A stretch of 20,246 nt of DNA from CAINDR01 sp964495615. Lineage in GTDB: Bacteria > Patescibacteriota > Patescibacteriia > Patescibacteriales > UBA12465. The notes under the pieces are model-generated. The model ran no database searches, was not told the origin of the DNA, and saw nothing but the letters and a program-made list of their open reading frames with translations. Below are positions 8,341-15,181 of the stretch, piece by piece (positions within the stretch are counted from its first letter, which is position 1; each line of letters starts with the position of its first letter). The stretch spans positions 1 to 20,246 of the forward strand of contig CAZBVX010000012.1 of the NCBI GenBank assembly GCA_964495615.1, read 5' to 3'. The position numbers and the translations under genes are program-made.

Positions 8341-9396
8341 TTAGTTTTTATAATTAATCATCAGGTCTTGTGCTCGACGATTACTTTTTCGACGCTCACG
8401 AATTGCGGCTAATAATTCCTGACCATTAATCAGGGAAGCTTGATGGTTCAGAAACCAATACACCGCCGTACGCAAAGCAGTCCAATCGTAATAAAGATTA
8501 ATTCTTTCTTGCAAATTATCGTCTAGTTTTTCACCAGCAGCAGCTAAATATTCTGACAAAAAAAGGTTTTTTATTTCTTTGGCGAACGACAAGTCTTCAA
8601 CTTTGCGAACAATTTTATATTCTACTTGCTGAATAAAAGCTCCCAGGTCACGGGCGAAATCAGCCGGTGAAAAATCTGTGAAATCAATCAAGCCAATCTT
8701 ATTCTTTCCAATTTTGATAATATTTTCTGGGTGAGCATCGCCATGAATTAATGATTTTTGTTTAGGAAATAATTTTTTTTCACTTGCCACACAAGACTGA
8801 TAAAGCTCAACCAAATCTTCATATTCGTTATTTTTGAAACGATTTTTCAATTCTGAATAAATAAATTTTTCGCCAGGAACCACGGAAGAAATTTTTTGAT
8901 TATTAGAATCAAAAGAAAAACAATCATCAACCGGGAGCTGATGAAGTTTGGCAAACATTCTGGCGGCCCCGGAAACCAAAGAAGTGATGGCCGCCTTGTC
9001 TCTTTTTCTAATATAATAAAGGAGTGTTTTCCCTGGCAAAGCTCGATAAAAAGTGGCACGAAATTCTTCTGAATAGAAAAGTGGTCGTGGCAATTTTATT
9101 TCTGTCCCAGAAAGTTCTTTCTGCCAAAGATAATCAAGAGTATCCAAAATATTTTTTCGCGGTTCGCTACTGTGCGCAGAACAGACAATTTGCAACTCTC
9201 TTTCTTCGTCATTTTTGTCAATAAAAAATAAATCATAACCAAAAACGACATGATAAGTGGAATCCCAAATTAATTTTTTGTATGGATTAATAATGATTTT
9301 TTTAATTTCTTTGATTTGCGGATAATAAAAAGGAAGCTCTTTTTTAAAAAGCTCTAAAACATAGTTATTATCTAGTAAGGAATAAATCTTATTCAT
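8341..9396 (-). CDS. APH-fold phosphotransferase (aminoglycoside/choline kinase-like)
   Basis: 351-residue protein of the aminoglycoside phosphotransferase/choline kinase superfamily. The catalytic loop H-G-D-A-H-P-E-N (218-225) contains the presumed base D220 and N225, and I-D-F-T-D (237-241) contains the metal-binding D238. The N-lobe is less standard: the strand that normally carries the ATP-binding lysine reads E-L-Q-I-V-C-S (67-73) with no lysine. Residues 112-126 fit the hinge region. The gene starts 3 nt after the GH57 stop (TAA-TTT-ATG) and has no Shine-Dalgarno. Its place among glycan genes suggests a sugar or glycan-precursor kinase rather than antibiotic resistance, but the substrate cannot be told from sequence. 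Confidence 0.8.
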   Translation of the reverse strand: MNKIYSLLDNNYVLELFKKELPFYYPQIKEIKKIIINPYKKLIWDSTYHVVFGYDLFFIDKNDEERELQIVCSAHSSEPRKNILDTLDYLWQKELSGTEIKLPRPLFYSEEFRATFYRALPGKTLLYYIRKRDKAAITSLVSGAARMFAKLHQLPVDDCFSFDSNNQKISSVVPGEKFIYSELKNRFKNNEYEDLVELYQSCVASEKKLFPKQKSLIHGDAHPENIIKIGKNKIGLIDFTDFSPADFARDLGAFIQQVEYKIVRKVEDLSFAKEIKNLFLSEYLAAAGEKLDDNLQERINLYYDWTALRTAVYWFLNHQASLINGQELLAAIRERRKSNRRAQDLMINYKN

Positions 9397-9399
9397 AAA

Positions 9400-10557
9400 T
9401 TAAAAATATTTTTGCCAATGTTTTGACCAAGCCAAGGAACGGATTTTGGCAGCTTGTTTTTCCGCATTAATTTTTTGATGACGAGTTTTTTTGTCTTCTA
9501 ACGATCTTATGGCGCGTAATAAATCATTAACACCTCGTTCAAGTTCATCCGGACTCCAAGCTAACGGTCCGAAGTGGCGAGAAAAATCATGGCCGCTTGA
9601 CCACCACCAAGCACAACTTGCTAGACCACGAGAAAGATGCCAGCGAGCCCAAAAAAAACCGCTATCTTTTTTGTTTTCATGAACAGTTTTTATTGCCAAG
9701 TTGGCCAAAACCCAAAGGGCACGATGAATTTCGTTTTTCTTGCCCTTCCATAATTCATAAGGATTTTTTACCAATAATTCTCTCTCACTACTCTCCCAAG
9801 AACAAGAACGTAAAATTATTTTTTCCGGATTAGTGCTTTGGGATATAAATTCGCTTATTGTTCCCGTTGCCATTTCTGGATGCTTAACCACTTTTTCCAA
9901 CTCAGCACTTTGATCTTTGTGGCGCAAACCATAAAGTTCAGCATCACTAGCAGTAATAATCTTTTCTTTTCTGCCGGCTTTCAAGGAACTCTGAAAATGA
10001 TCAGGTGCGTATTTGGTTGACCAAGGGCGATTACGAAAAATTATTTTCAAGCCGCTTGCTTGGTCTTGATAGGTTTTTAGAGTATTAAACTCTTTTTTGT
10101 TTTTTGGACTAAACGCAATCGGATCCAAAATTAAATATTCATAACCAAGATTTTTTATAATTTTTGCCACTGCTCCCGAATATGCCATTTCCGGCAAAAA
10201 AAATCCTTTCGGACGAGAAACATCCAAATATTTTTTTAATATTTTTTCCTGTTCTTTGATTTGAAAAATAATTTCTTCTTCTGGAAGCAAGGGAAGAAAA
10301 GCATGATAAGCGGCTGTACCGACAATTTCTATTCTTCCTGTTTTCAATAACGGTTTCAAACGTTGAGCAAAATCAGCCAAACCAAGTTCGGACATTCTTT
10401 CTAGCAAGCATCCAGAAATATTAATCGTCATTCGCAAATTTGAATTTTCTTCAAAAAGACGCAAAAGACGAAAATAGCTTTTTTCTGCGGCTTCTTTGAT
10501 TATTTCTCCATCAATGTTTGCCGGCTGATAAAAATGTAAAAAACTAAACCATTTCAT
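9400..10557 (-). CDS. Glycoside hydrolase family 57 protein
   Basis: Retaining alpha-glycosidase family that covers alpha-amylases, 4-alpha-glucanotransferases and branching enzymes. At 385 residues, the family's conserved regions appear in order: an H-x-x-Q-P segment (H-F-Y-Q-P, 8-12), G-R-I-E-I-V-G (74-80), G-F-F-L-P-E-M-A-Y (118-126) with the predicted nucleophile E123, and S-D-A-E-L-Y-G (204-210) with the predicted acid/base D205. A tryptophan-rich C-terminal helical part (W-W-W-S-S-G-H-D-F, 317-325) resembles GH57 proteins that act on alpha-glucans. There is no signal peptide, so it is probably cytosolic. It follows glgA by 3 nt (TAA-TTT-ATG), pointing to co-expression and a shared alpha-glucan substrate. 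Exact activity is not predictable. Confidence 0.85.
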   Translation of the reverse strand: MKWFSFLHFYQPANIDGEIIKEAAEKSYFRLLRLFEENSNLRMTINISGCLLERMSELGLADFAQRLKPLLKTGRIEIVGTAAYHAFLPLLPEEEIIFQIKEQEKILKKYLDVSRPKGFFLPEMAYSGAVAKIIKNLGYEYLILDPIAFSPKNKKEFNTLKTYQDQASGLKIIFRNRPWSTKYAPDHFQSSLKAGRKEKIITASDAELYGLRHKDQSAELEKVVKHPEMATGTISEFISQSTNPEKIILRSCSWESSERELLVKNPYELWKGKKNEIHRALWVLANLAIKTVHENKKDSGFFWARWHLSRGLASCAWWWSSGHDFSRHFGPLAWSPDELERGVNDLLRAIRSLEDKKTRHQKINAEKQAAKIRSLAWSKHWQKYF

Positions 10558-10560
10558 AAA

Positions 10561-12027
10561 TTAAAAGCGTAAAGTTTTTCGATATAATTCAACATATTTG
10601 CGAGCTTGAATTTCCCAGCTATTAGATTTTTTCATCACTCGCTTCACAAATTCTCGCCAATCTTTTTTGTTTTTATAATTTTCCAAGGCACGGATAATGG
10701 CACCATAAAAAGGCCAAACATCTTCTGATTTGAAAGTAAATCCACTGCCTCTTTTGGTTGCTGGTGAATAGTTTTCTACCGTATCATAAAGGCCGCCGAT
10801 TTCACGGACAATTGGAATACAACCATAGCGCATGGCAATTAATTGATTAATTCCGCAAGGCTCATGGTTTGAAGGCAATAAGAAAAAATCCGATCCAGCA
10901 TAAACCAAAGTTTCATACTTCTGATTTGCTTCATGAGAAGGAATTAAAACCATTTTTTTTGGATGTTTTTTGGCAATTTTTGCCAGTTCTTTTAAATAAT
11001 TTTTATCTCCGGAGCCAATAACAATAAATTGGATATCTAGTTTTAATAAGGCTGGCATTAAAGCAATGATTAGTTCAAAACCTTTTTGAAAGGTTACCCG
11101 AGAAGTAGTGCAAAAAATTGGCACATTTTCATCTTCCGGCAAGCCAAAATGTTTTTGCAAATAAATTTTATTTTCTTTTTTTATTTCCGGATTAGCAAAA
11201 GAATATTTTTTGAAAATCGCTTCATCCTTTTCTGGGTTATAAGCATTATAGTCAATACCGTTAATGATGCCGAATAAACGATCTTCACGTTTTTTTAAAA
11301 TACGATTCAAATCTTGCCCGAATTTTTTGGTTAAAATTTCATTGCGATACTGTTCGCTGACTGTGTTAACAACATCAGCGGACATAATTCCTCTTTTGGC
11401 AAAATTAATTTTTTCAATGGCCGGATCGGCAATGTGCGGTAATCTTTTGCGGCCAAAATCTCTTTCGGCGGCTGGAATTTCCCACCAATTATGACCTAGT
11501 TGAAAAATTAAATTATGAATTGTAAAAACGGTCTTTGATTTTTTTAAAGTTTTTGAATAACGAAAATCATTTTTTAGATAATAAGGAATTAATCCGGTTT
11601 GCCAATCATGACAATGAACAATATCTGCTTCAAATTTCAACAAAGAAACTAATTTCAAAGCAGCAACACTAAAAACCAAAAACCGAGAATTTTCTTTATC
11701 TGAGCCATATATTTGTTTGGAGCGAGAAAACAAAGCTGGCTGCTCAATAAAATAAACCGGCAAACCATCCATTAAATATCCCTGCCAATAACTAACGGCT
11801 ACCGTTTCTGTGGAGTTTAAATAAATTTTAACGTCCTTAAAAAGAAGTTTTAGACTCTCTTCTTCTTTACTAATCACTTTCCCGTAAAGCGGAGTAATAA
11901 TGCAAACATCGTGTCCCAAACGCTTGAGAGCTTTTGGCAGACTACGTGCCACATCACCAAGACCACCCGTTTTGGAAAATGGGGCAACTTCGGAAGCAAT
12001 ATGAACAATTTTTAACTTTTTAGCCAT
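10561..12027 (-). CDS. glgA: Glycogen/starch synthase (GT5)
   Basis: Elongates alpha-1,4-glucan from ADP- or UDP-glucose in the cytosol. At 488 residues, close to the 477 of E. coli GlgA, it has the N-terminal nucleotide-sugar loop K-T-G-G-L-G-D-V (19-26 from this start), a C-terminal S-R-V-T-F-Q-K-G-F segment, and the GT5 signature P-S-N-H-E-P-C-G-I-N-Q-L followed by R-Y-G-C-I-P-I-V-R-E-I-G-G-L. An in-frame ATG at 12045 lies inside ruvC and would add six poorly fitting residues. The ATG at 12027 starts the family's usual K-K-L-K-I-V-H-I-A-S-E-V and sits 4 nt past the ruvC stop. GAAGG 11 nt upstream is one of the few Shine-Dalgarno-like stretches in the window. No glgC or glgB is present here. 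Confidence 0.93.
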   Translation of the reverse strand: MAKKLKIVHIASEVAPFSKTGGLGDVARSLPKALKRLGHDVCIITPLYGKVISKEEESLKLLFKDVKIYLNSTETVAVSYWQGYLMDGLPVYFIEQPALFSRSKQIYGSDKENSRFLVFSVAALKLVSLLKFEADIVHCHDWQTGLIPYYLKNDFRYSKTLKKSKTVFTIHNLIFQLGHNWWEIPAAERDFGRKRLPHIADPAIEKINFAKRGIMSADVVNTVSEQYRNEILTKKFGQDLNRILKKREDRLFGIINGIDYNAYNPEKDEAIFKKYSFANPEIKKENKIYLQKHFGLPEDENVPIFCTTSRVTFQKGFELIIALMPALLKLDIQFIVIGSGDKNYLKELAKIAKKHPKKMVLIPSHEANQKYETLVYAGSDFFLLPSNHEPCGINQLIAMRYGCIPIVREIGGLYDTVENYSPATKRGSGFTFKSEDVWPFYGAIIRALENYKNKKDWREFVKRVMKKSNSWEIQARKYVELYRKTLRF

Positions 12028-12031
12028 AAAA

Positions 12032-12517
12032 TTAACAACCTTCAAGACGAGCTCCGCTAGCGCAAATTGCTAACGCTAAAGCATCCGCCGCATCGTCCGG
12101 TTGAGGTAACTTTTCTAATTTCAAAATGGATTTCACCATTTTTTGTACTTGCAATTTTGGCGCTTTGCCGTAAGAGCAAACTGAAGATTTTACTTGAGAA
12201 GGTGTAAAATTAACTATTGGTATTTTGTTTTGTTTGAGAGCCAACAAAACTACACCACGAGCTTGACCAACAGTCAAAGCGGTTGTGACATTAGTATTAA
12301 AAAATAATTGCTCCACCGAGGCTAGGTCTGGATGATAACGCTTTAATAGAGAATCCAGGTCTTGATAAAGCGTTTCTAAACGATCGCTCAATTCTGTTTT
12401 TTTGGGAGTCTTAATTGAACCATAAGTCAAACAGGTAATTTTCCCACGCGTTGCCTTGATTATCCCGAAGCCAGTATCGGCAATCCCTGGATCAATTCCT
12501 AAAATTATTTTGGACAT
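12032..12517 (-). CDS. ruvC: Crossover junction endodeoxyribonuclease RuvC
   Basis: Homodimeric nuclease that resolves Holliday junctions with RuvAB. At 161 residues, the normal family size, it keeps the acidic catalytic set: D9 in G-I-D-P-G, E69 in V-E-Q-L-F-F, and D142 and D145 in D-D-A-A-D-A-L-A-L-A. The F-F after E69 includes the aromatic residue used in junction binding. It follows yebC by 9 nt, a common bacterial pairing, while ruvA and ruvB are absent from the window. A TAGAAT box overlapping the yebC stop, 6 nt before the ATG, could be an extra -10, but no matching -35 is seen. Confidence 0.96.
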   Translation of the reverse strand: MSKIILGIDPGIADTGFGIIKATRGKITCLTYGSIKTPKKTELSDRLETLYQDLDSLLKRYHPDLASVEQLFFNTNVTTALTVGQARGVVLLALKQNKIPIVNFTPSQVKSSVCSYGKAPKLQVQKMVKSILKLEKLPQPDDAADALALAICASGARLEGC

Positions 12518-12526
12518 AAAGCGATT

Positions 12527-13252
12527 CTAAAAATCAGCATTAGTATAGTATTCACTAACATCCTCATTATCTTCCAGTTCGGCAACAAATTTTTCTAGCT
12601 TGGCCACATCTTCCGGATTGTCTACCTTCAATTTTTCTTTGGCAACATATTCAATTCCTGCTGATTCAGTTTTGATATTTTTCTTCTCCAAAAAATCAAT
12701 TAAACCATGGAAGTCTTTTACTTCGGTATAAATACTTATCCCTTCATCTTCTCTGATAATATCTTTCACTTCTTGTTCTATTAACTCCAACTCAAAGTCG
12801 TCAAAATTTATTTTTTTTGTTTCTAGCTCTTCATTGGAAATCAAAAAAACACCCAATTGTTCAAAATTCCACATTACCGCCCCAAAAGAACCGCCATTTT
12901 TGCTAAAAAGATGACGAACTGTGCTAGCACTACGATTTTTGTTGTCTGTAACACACTTAACAATAAATTGTGCTCCCAGAGATCCCAGGCCTTCATAATA
13001 TAATTCCTCCAAGGCAACACCACCCAATTCACCAGTTCCTTTTTTGATCGCTCTCTCAACGTTGTCTTTTGGCATATTCGCCGCTCTTGCTTTTTCGATA
13101 GCTGCTCTTAGTACAGAATTGGTTTCCGGATCGCCACCTTTTTTGGCCGCAAAGGAAATATTGTTGGCTAATTTTGTGAAAATTGCCCCTCTTTTGGCAT
13201 CAACTAATTCTTTTTGACGATGCGTTGTCGCCCATTTGGAGTGTCCAGACAT
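12527..13252 (-). CDS. yebC: YebC/PmpR family protein
   Basis: Widely conserved family described both as DNA-binding transcriptional regulators and as ribosome-associated factors that help with difficult peptide sequences. At 241 residues, it starts with the hallmark M-S-G-H-S-K-W-A-T, then D-A-K-R-G-A-I-F-T-K-L, A-N-M-P-K-D-N-V-E-R-A-I-K-K (59-72), Y-Y-E-G (84-87) and the N-K-N-R-S-A-S-T-V-R-H block (104-114), followed by an acidic C-terminal third. It is first in the minus-strand string that continues through ruvC and the polysaccharide genes. No Shine-Dalgarno sequence precedes the ATG; a T-rich stretch does. Confidence 0.95.
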   Translation of the reverse strand: MSGHSKWATTHRQKELVDAKRGAIFTKLANNISFAAKKGGDPETNSVLRAAIEKARAANMPKDNVERAIKKGTGELGGVALEELYYEGLGSLGAQFIVKCVTDNKNRSASTVRHLFSKNGGSFGAVMWNFEQLGVFLISNEELETKKINFDDFELELIEQEVKDIIREDEGISIYTEVKDFHGLIDFLEKKNIKTESAGIEYVAKEKLKVDNPEDVAKLEKFVAELEDNEDVSEYYTNADF

Positions 13253-13291
13253 AAAAAAATAAATAGTAAATTCTAAATAAGATACATAAAT

Positions 13292-13320
13292 ATATTAACC
13301 TAAATTGAAATAAAAATCAA
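13292..13320 (-). promoter_or_regulatory. Probable promoter of the yebC-ruvC-glgA string
   Basis: On the minus strand -35 TTGATT (13315-13320), 17-nt spacer and -10 TAATAT (13292-13297, 4 of 6), giving a leader of about 33 nt. It physically overlaps the promoter of the divergent SIS gene. The AT-rich surroundings raise the chance of a false match. Confidence 0.5.
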
Positions 13321-13333
13321 TATCAATTATAAT
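13305..13333 (+). promoter_or_regulatory. Promoter of the SIS-domain gene
   Basis: -35 TTGAAA (13305-13310), exact 17-nt spacer and perfect -10 TATAAT (13328-13333). The predicted start of transcription is near 13340, leaving a leader of about 28 nt before the ATG at 13368. Confidence 0.7.
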
Positions 13334-13367
13334 TAAAATATCAATAAAATTGGGTTAAAAATCATTT

Positions 13368-14282
13368 ATGAAAAAAGAAAATCTTCCTTCTTTAGGCAAA
13401 ATTACCTTGGACGCGATCTCTTATTTTGCCAAAAAAAAGCCCTCAAAGCTTAATTTAAAAAATTTCAAATTTCCCTTGGTTATTGGCAGCGGTAATGCCT
13501 ATAACGCTGGCCAAATCATTTTTGGCAGACAAAAAGCAATTTTTGCCAATGAAAGTAATTTTCGTGAAATCACCAAAAATTATCGCGAATTAATTTCCAA
13601 AAAAATTATTAGCGAAGCGGTGATTATTTCCGCTTCCGGAGAAAAGGACTCAGTCTGGGAAGTCAAATTAGCTAAAAAATTGGGTCTAAAAACCTCTTTG
13701 TTGACTTGTTCGCCAAATTCTTCAGCTGCAAAAATTGCCGATCATGTTTATATCTATCACAAACTACCGGAACCCTATACCTACAACACCTCCACTTACT
13801 TGGGAATGATTTTGGGCGTTACCCAAGAAGACCCAAAACAAATTTTGAAATATCTAAAATCAATTAAGCTGCCGAGAGATTACCGCGAATACACTTCTTA
13901 TGCCCTTGTTTTGCCAGACAAATTTGCCGCTTTGGCACCAATGCTAGAAATTAAAGGTCATGAACTATTTGGCCCAAAACTTTCTTTACGTGCTTTTTCT
14001 GAGGGCGAAGCTAGACATGCCAAATTTGTGATTCGCGACGAAAAAGAATTGGTCATCAGTTTTGCTAAAAATTTATATTTTGGACAGCCAAAACATCGCT
14101 GGGAAATCAAATTACCAAAAAATAATGATTATGGCTTAATGATGGTGATTACCTACTTCTTGGTCGGTCAAATTCAAGAAGCAAAAACACCTTGGTTCCA
14201 AAAAAATATTTATAACTTCTGCAATGATTATGGCTGGAGGCCATACGGTGGCAGAAAACCCTTTGACGTGATAGTAAAATAA
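13368..14282 (+). CDS. SIS-domain (sugar isomerase-like) protein
   Basis: 304-residue protein with one recognisable SIS (sugar isomerase) domain: V-I-G-S-G-N-A-Y-N-A-G (38-48) forms the first phosphosugar-binding turn, I-I-S-A-S-G-E-K-D (86-94) the second, and V-K-L-A-K-K-L-G-L-K-T-S-L-L-T (99-113) the helix and strand after it. The C-terminal half (about 165-304) resembles nothing specific I know, though H-E-L-F-G-P-K and E-G-E-A-R-H-A-K-F look conserved. There is no glutaminase domain, so it is not a complete glucosamine-6-phosphate synthase. Phosphosugar isomerase or phosphosugar-sensing roles both fit. It is monocistronic, divergent from yebC and closed by the terminator at 14299-14332. 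Confidence 0.75.
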   Translation: MKKENLPSLGKITLDAISYFAKKKPSKLNLKNFKFPLVIGSGNAYNAGQIIFGRQKAIFANESNFREITKNYRELISKKIISEAVIISASGEKDSVWEVKLAKKLGLKTSLLTCSPNSSAAKIADHVYIYHKLPEPYTYNTSTYLGMILGVTQEDPKQILKYLKSIKLPRDYREYTSYALVLPDKFAALAPMLEIKGHELFGPKLSLRAFSEGEARHAKFVIRDEKELVISFAKNLYFGQPKHRWEIKLPKNNDYGLMMVITYFLVGQIQEAKTPWFQKNIYNFCNDYGWRPYGGRKPFDVIVK

Positions 14283-14298
14283 ATTATTAGAAAGTCAG

Positions 14299-14332
14299 AA
14301 AAAAAGGAACGACTCAAATCGTTCCTTTTTTT
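14299..14332. terminator. Bidirectional terminator between the SIS gene and gpmA
   Basis: GGAACGA (14306-14312) and TCGTTCC (14319-14325) form a perfect stem around a 6-nt loop, with seven A before and seven T after. It therefore works on both strands and serves both convergent genes. Confidence 0.9.
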
Positions 14333-14339
14333 AATTTCC

Positions 14340-15077
14340 TTATTTTTTCTTTCCTTGATTCTTTACTTTATTAATCGCTTCTTTCAGTTTTTTTGGACTG
14401 GCCAAATAATAATGTTTGACCGGTTTTAAATTTTTGTCTAATTCATAAACCAAAGGAATGGCGGTTGGAATATTCAAGTCCAGCACTTCTTTTTCGGAAA
14501 GATTATCCAAATATTTTACGAGCGCCCGCAAACTATTTCCGGAAGCGGCAATAATAATTTTTTTGCCTTTTTTGATATTTGGTTTAACTTCCTTCTCCCA
14601 AAAAGGAACTACGCGCTCCACAACATCTTTCAAACTTTCGGCAGACGGAACTTTTATTCCTTTGTAGCGCGGATCACCCTTCTGATTGAATTTATTTTTG
14701 CTATCAATTTTCGGCGGACGAATATCATAACTGCGGCGCCAAATCAAAACCTGCTCTTCACCAAATTTTTTGGCCATTTCAATTTTGTTCAAGCCTTGAA
14801 GATTGCCATAATGGCGCTCATTCATCCGCCAATCACGAGAGACCGGCGCCCACAAACAATTAGTTTCTTCTAAAACAATATTCAAGGTTTTGATTGCTCT
14901 AGTCAGTAAAGAAGAATAGGAATAATCAAAAGAAAAACCTTTTTTTCTCAAAAAAGCTCCAGCTTCGCGAGCTTCAGCCAAGCCTTTTTCACTCAAATTA
15001 ACATCAGTCCAGCCAGTAAACAGGCCTTTTTGATTCCATTCGCTTTCGCCGTGACGGATTAAGACAATTTTATACAT
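14340..15077 (-). CDS. gpmA: 2,3-bisphosphoglycerate-dependent phosphoglycerate mutase with altered active site
   Basis: Glycolytic enzyme that interconverts 3- and 2-phosphoglycerate through a phosphohistidine. At 245 residues, it is colinear with E. coli GpmA. The phospho-acceptor histidine is in L-I-R-H-G-E-S (6-12), and F-T-G-W-T-D-V-N-L-S, L-T-R-A-I-K-T, N-E-R-H-Y-G and W-R-R-S-Y-D are all present. The segment that reads A-A-H-G-N-S-L-R-A-L in E. coli reads A-A-S-G-N-S-L-R-A-L here: codon TCC replaces the second active-site histidine, and both flanks match exactly, so a frameshift is excluded. The C-terminal tail is intact. Either the lineage tolerates the change or the activity has shifted; see findings. 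The gene is monocistronic. Confidence 0.93.
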   Translation of the reverse strand: MYKIVLIRHGESEWNQKGLFTGWTDVNLSEKGLAEAREAGAFLRKKGFSFDYSYSSLLTRAIKTLNIVLEETNCLWAPVSRDWRMNERHYGNLQGLNKIEMAKKFGEEQVLIWRRSYDIRPPKIDSKNKFNQKGDPRYKGIKVPSAESLKDVVERVVPFWEKEVKPNIKKGKKIIIAASGNSLRALVKYLDNLSEKEVLDLNIPTAIPLVYELDKNLKPVKHYYLASPKKLKEAINKVKNQGKKK

Positions 15078-15110
15078 AATAATTTAATAAATAATTAGTA
15101 ATCTTAGGAT

Positions 15111-15139
15111 ATTTTAACAGATTTTTAGAAAAAAGAAAA
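15111..15139 (-). promoter_or_regulatory. Probable extended -10 promoter of gpmA
   Basis: On the minus strand TGT-TAAAAT (-10 at 15111-15116 with the TGn extension) and a weak -35 TTTTCT (15134-15139) at 17-nt spacing. The predicted leader is about 27 nt. It lies back to back with the promoter of the M23 peptidase gene. Confidence 0.5.
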
Positions 15140-15169
15140 TTGACGCTGGGCCCCATCAAATGATAGTAT
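15140..15169 (+). promoter_or_regulatory. Promoter of the LysM/M23 peptidase gene
   Basis: -35 TTGACG (15140-15145, 5 of 6), 18-nt spacer and -10 TAGTAT (15164-15169) with a TGn extension. The ATG is 12 nt past the -10, so the leader would be only about 6 nt. Confidence 0.6.
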
Positions 15170-15181
15170 AAGAACATAAAA

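Noticed and set aside
8341..9396. Antibiotic resistance gene (aminoglycoside phosphotransferase)
   Set aside because: Only the fold is shared; it sits among glycan genes and lacks features of known resistance enzymes.
12028..12045. Upstream in-frame start for glgA
   Set aside because: It lies within the end of ruvC; the family N-terminus begins at the ATG at 12027.
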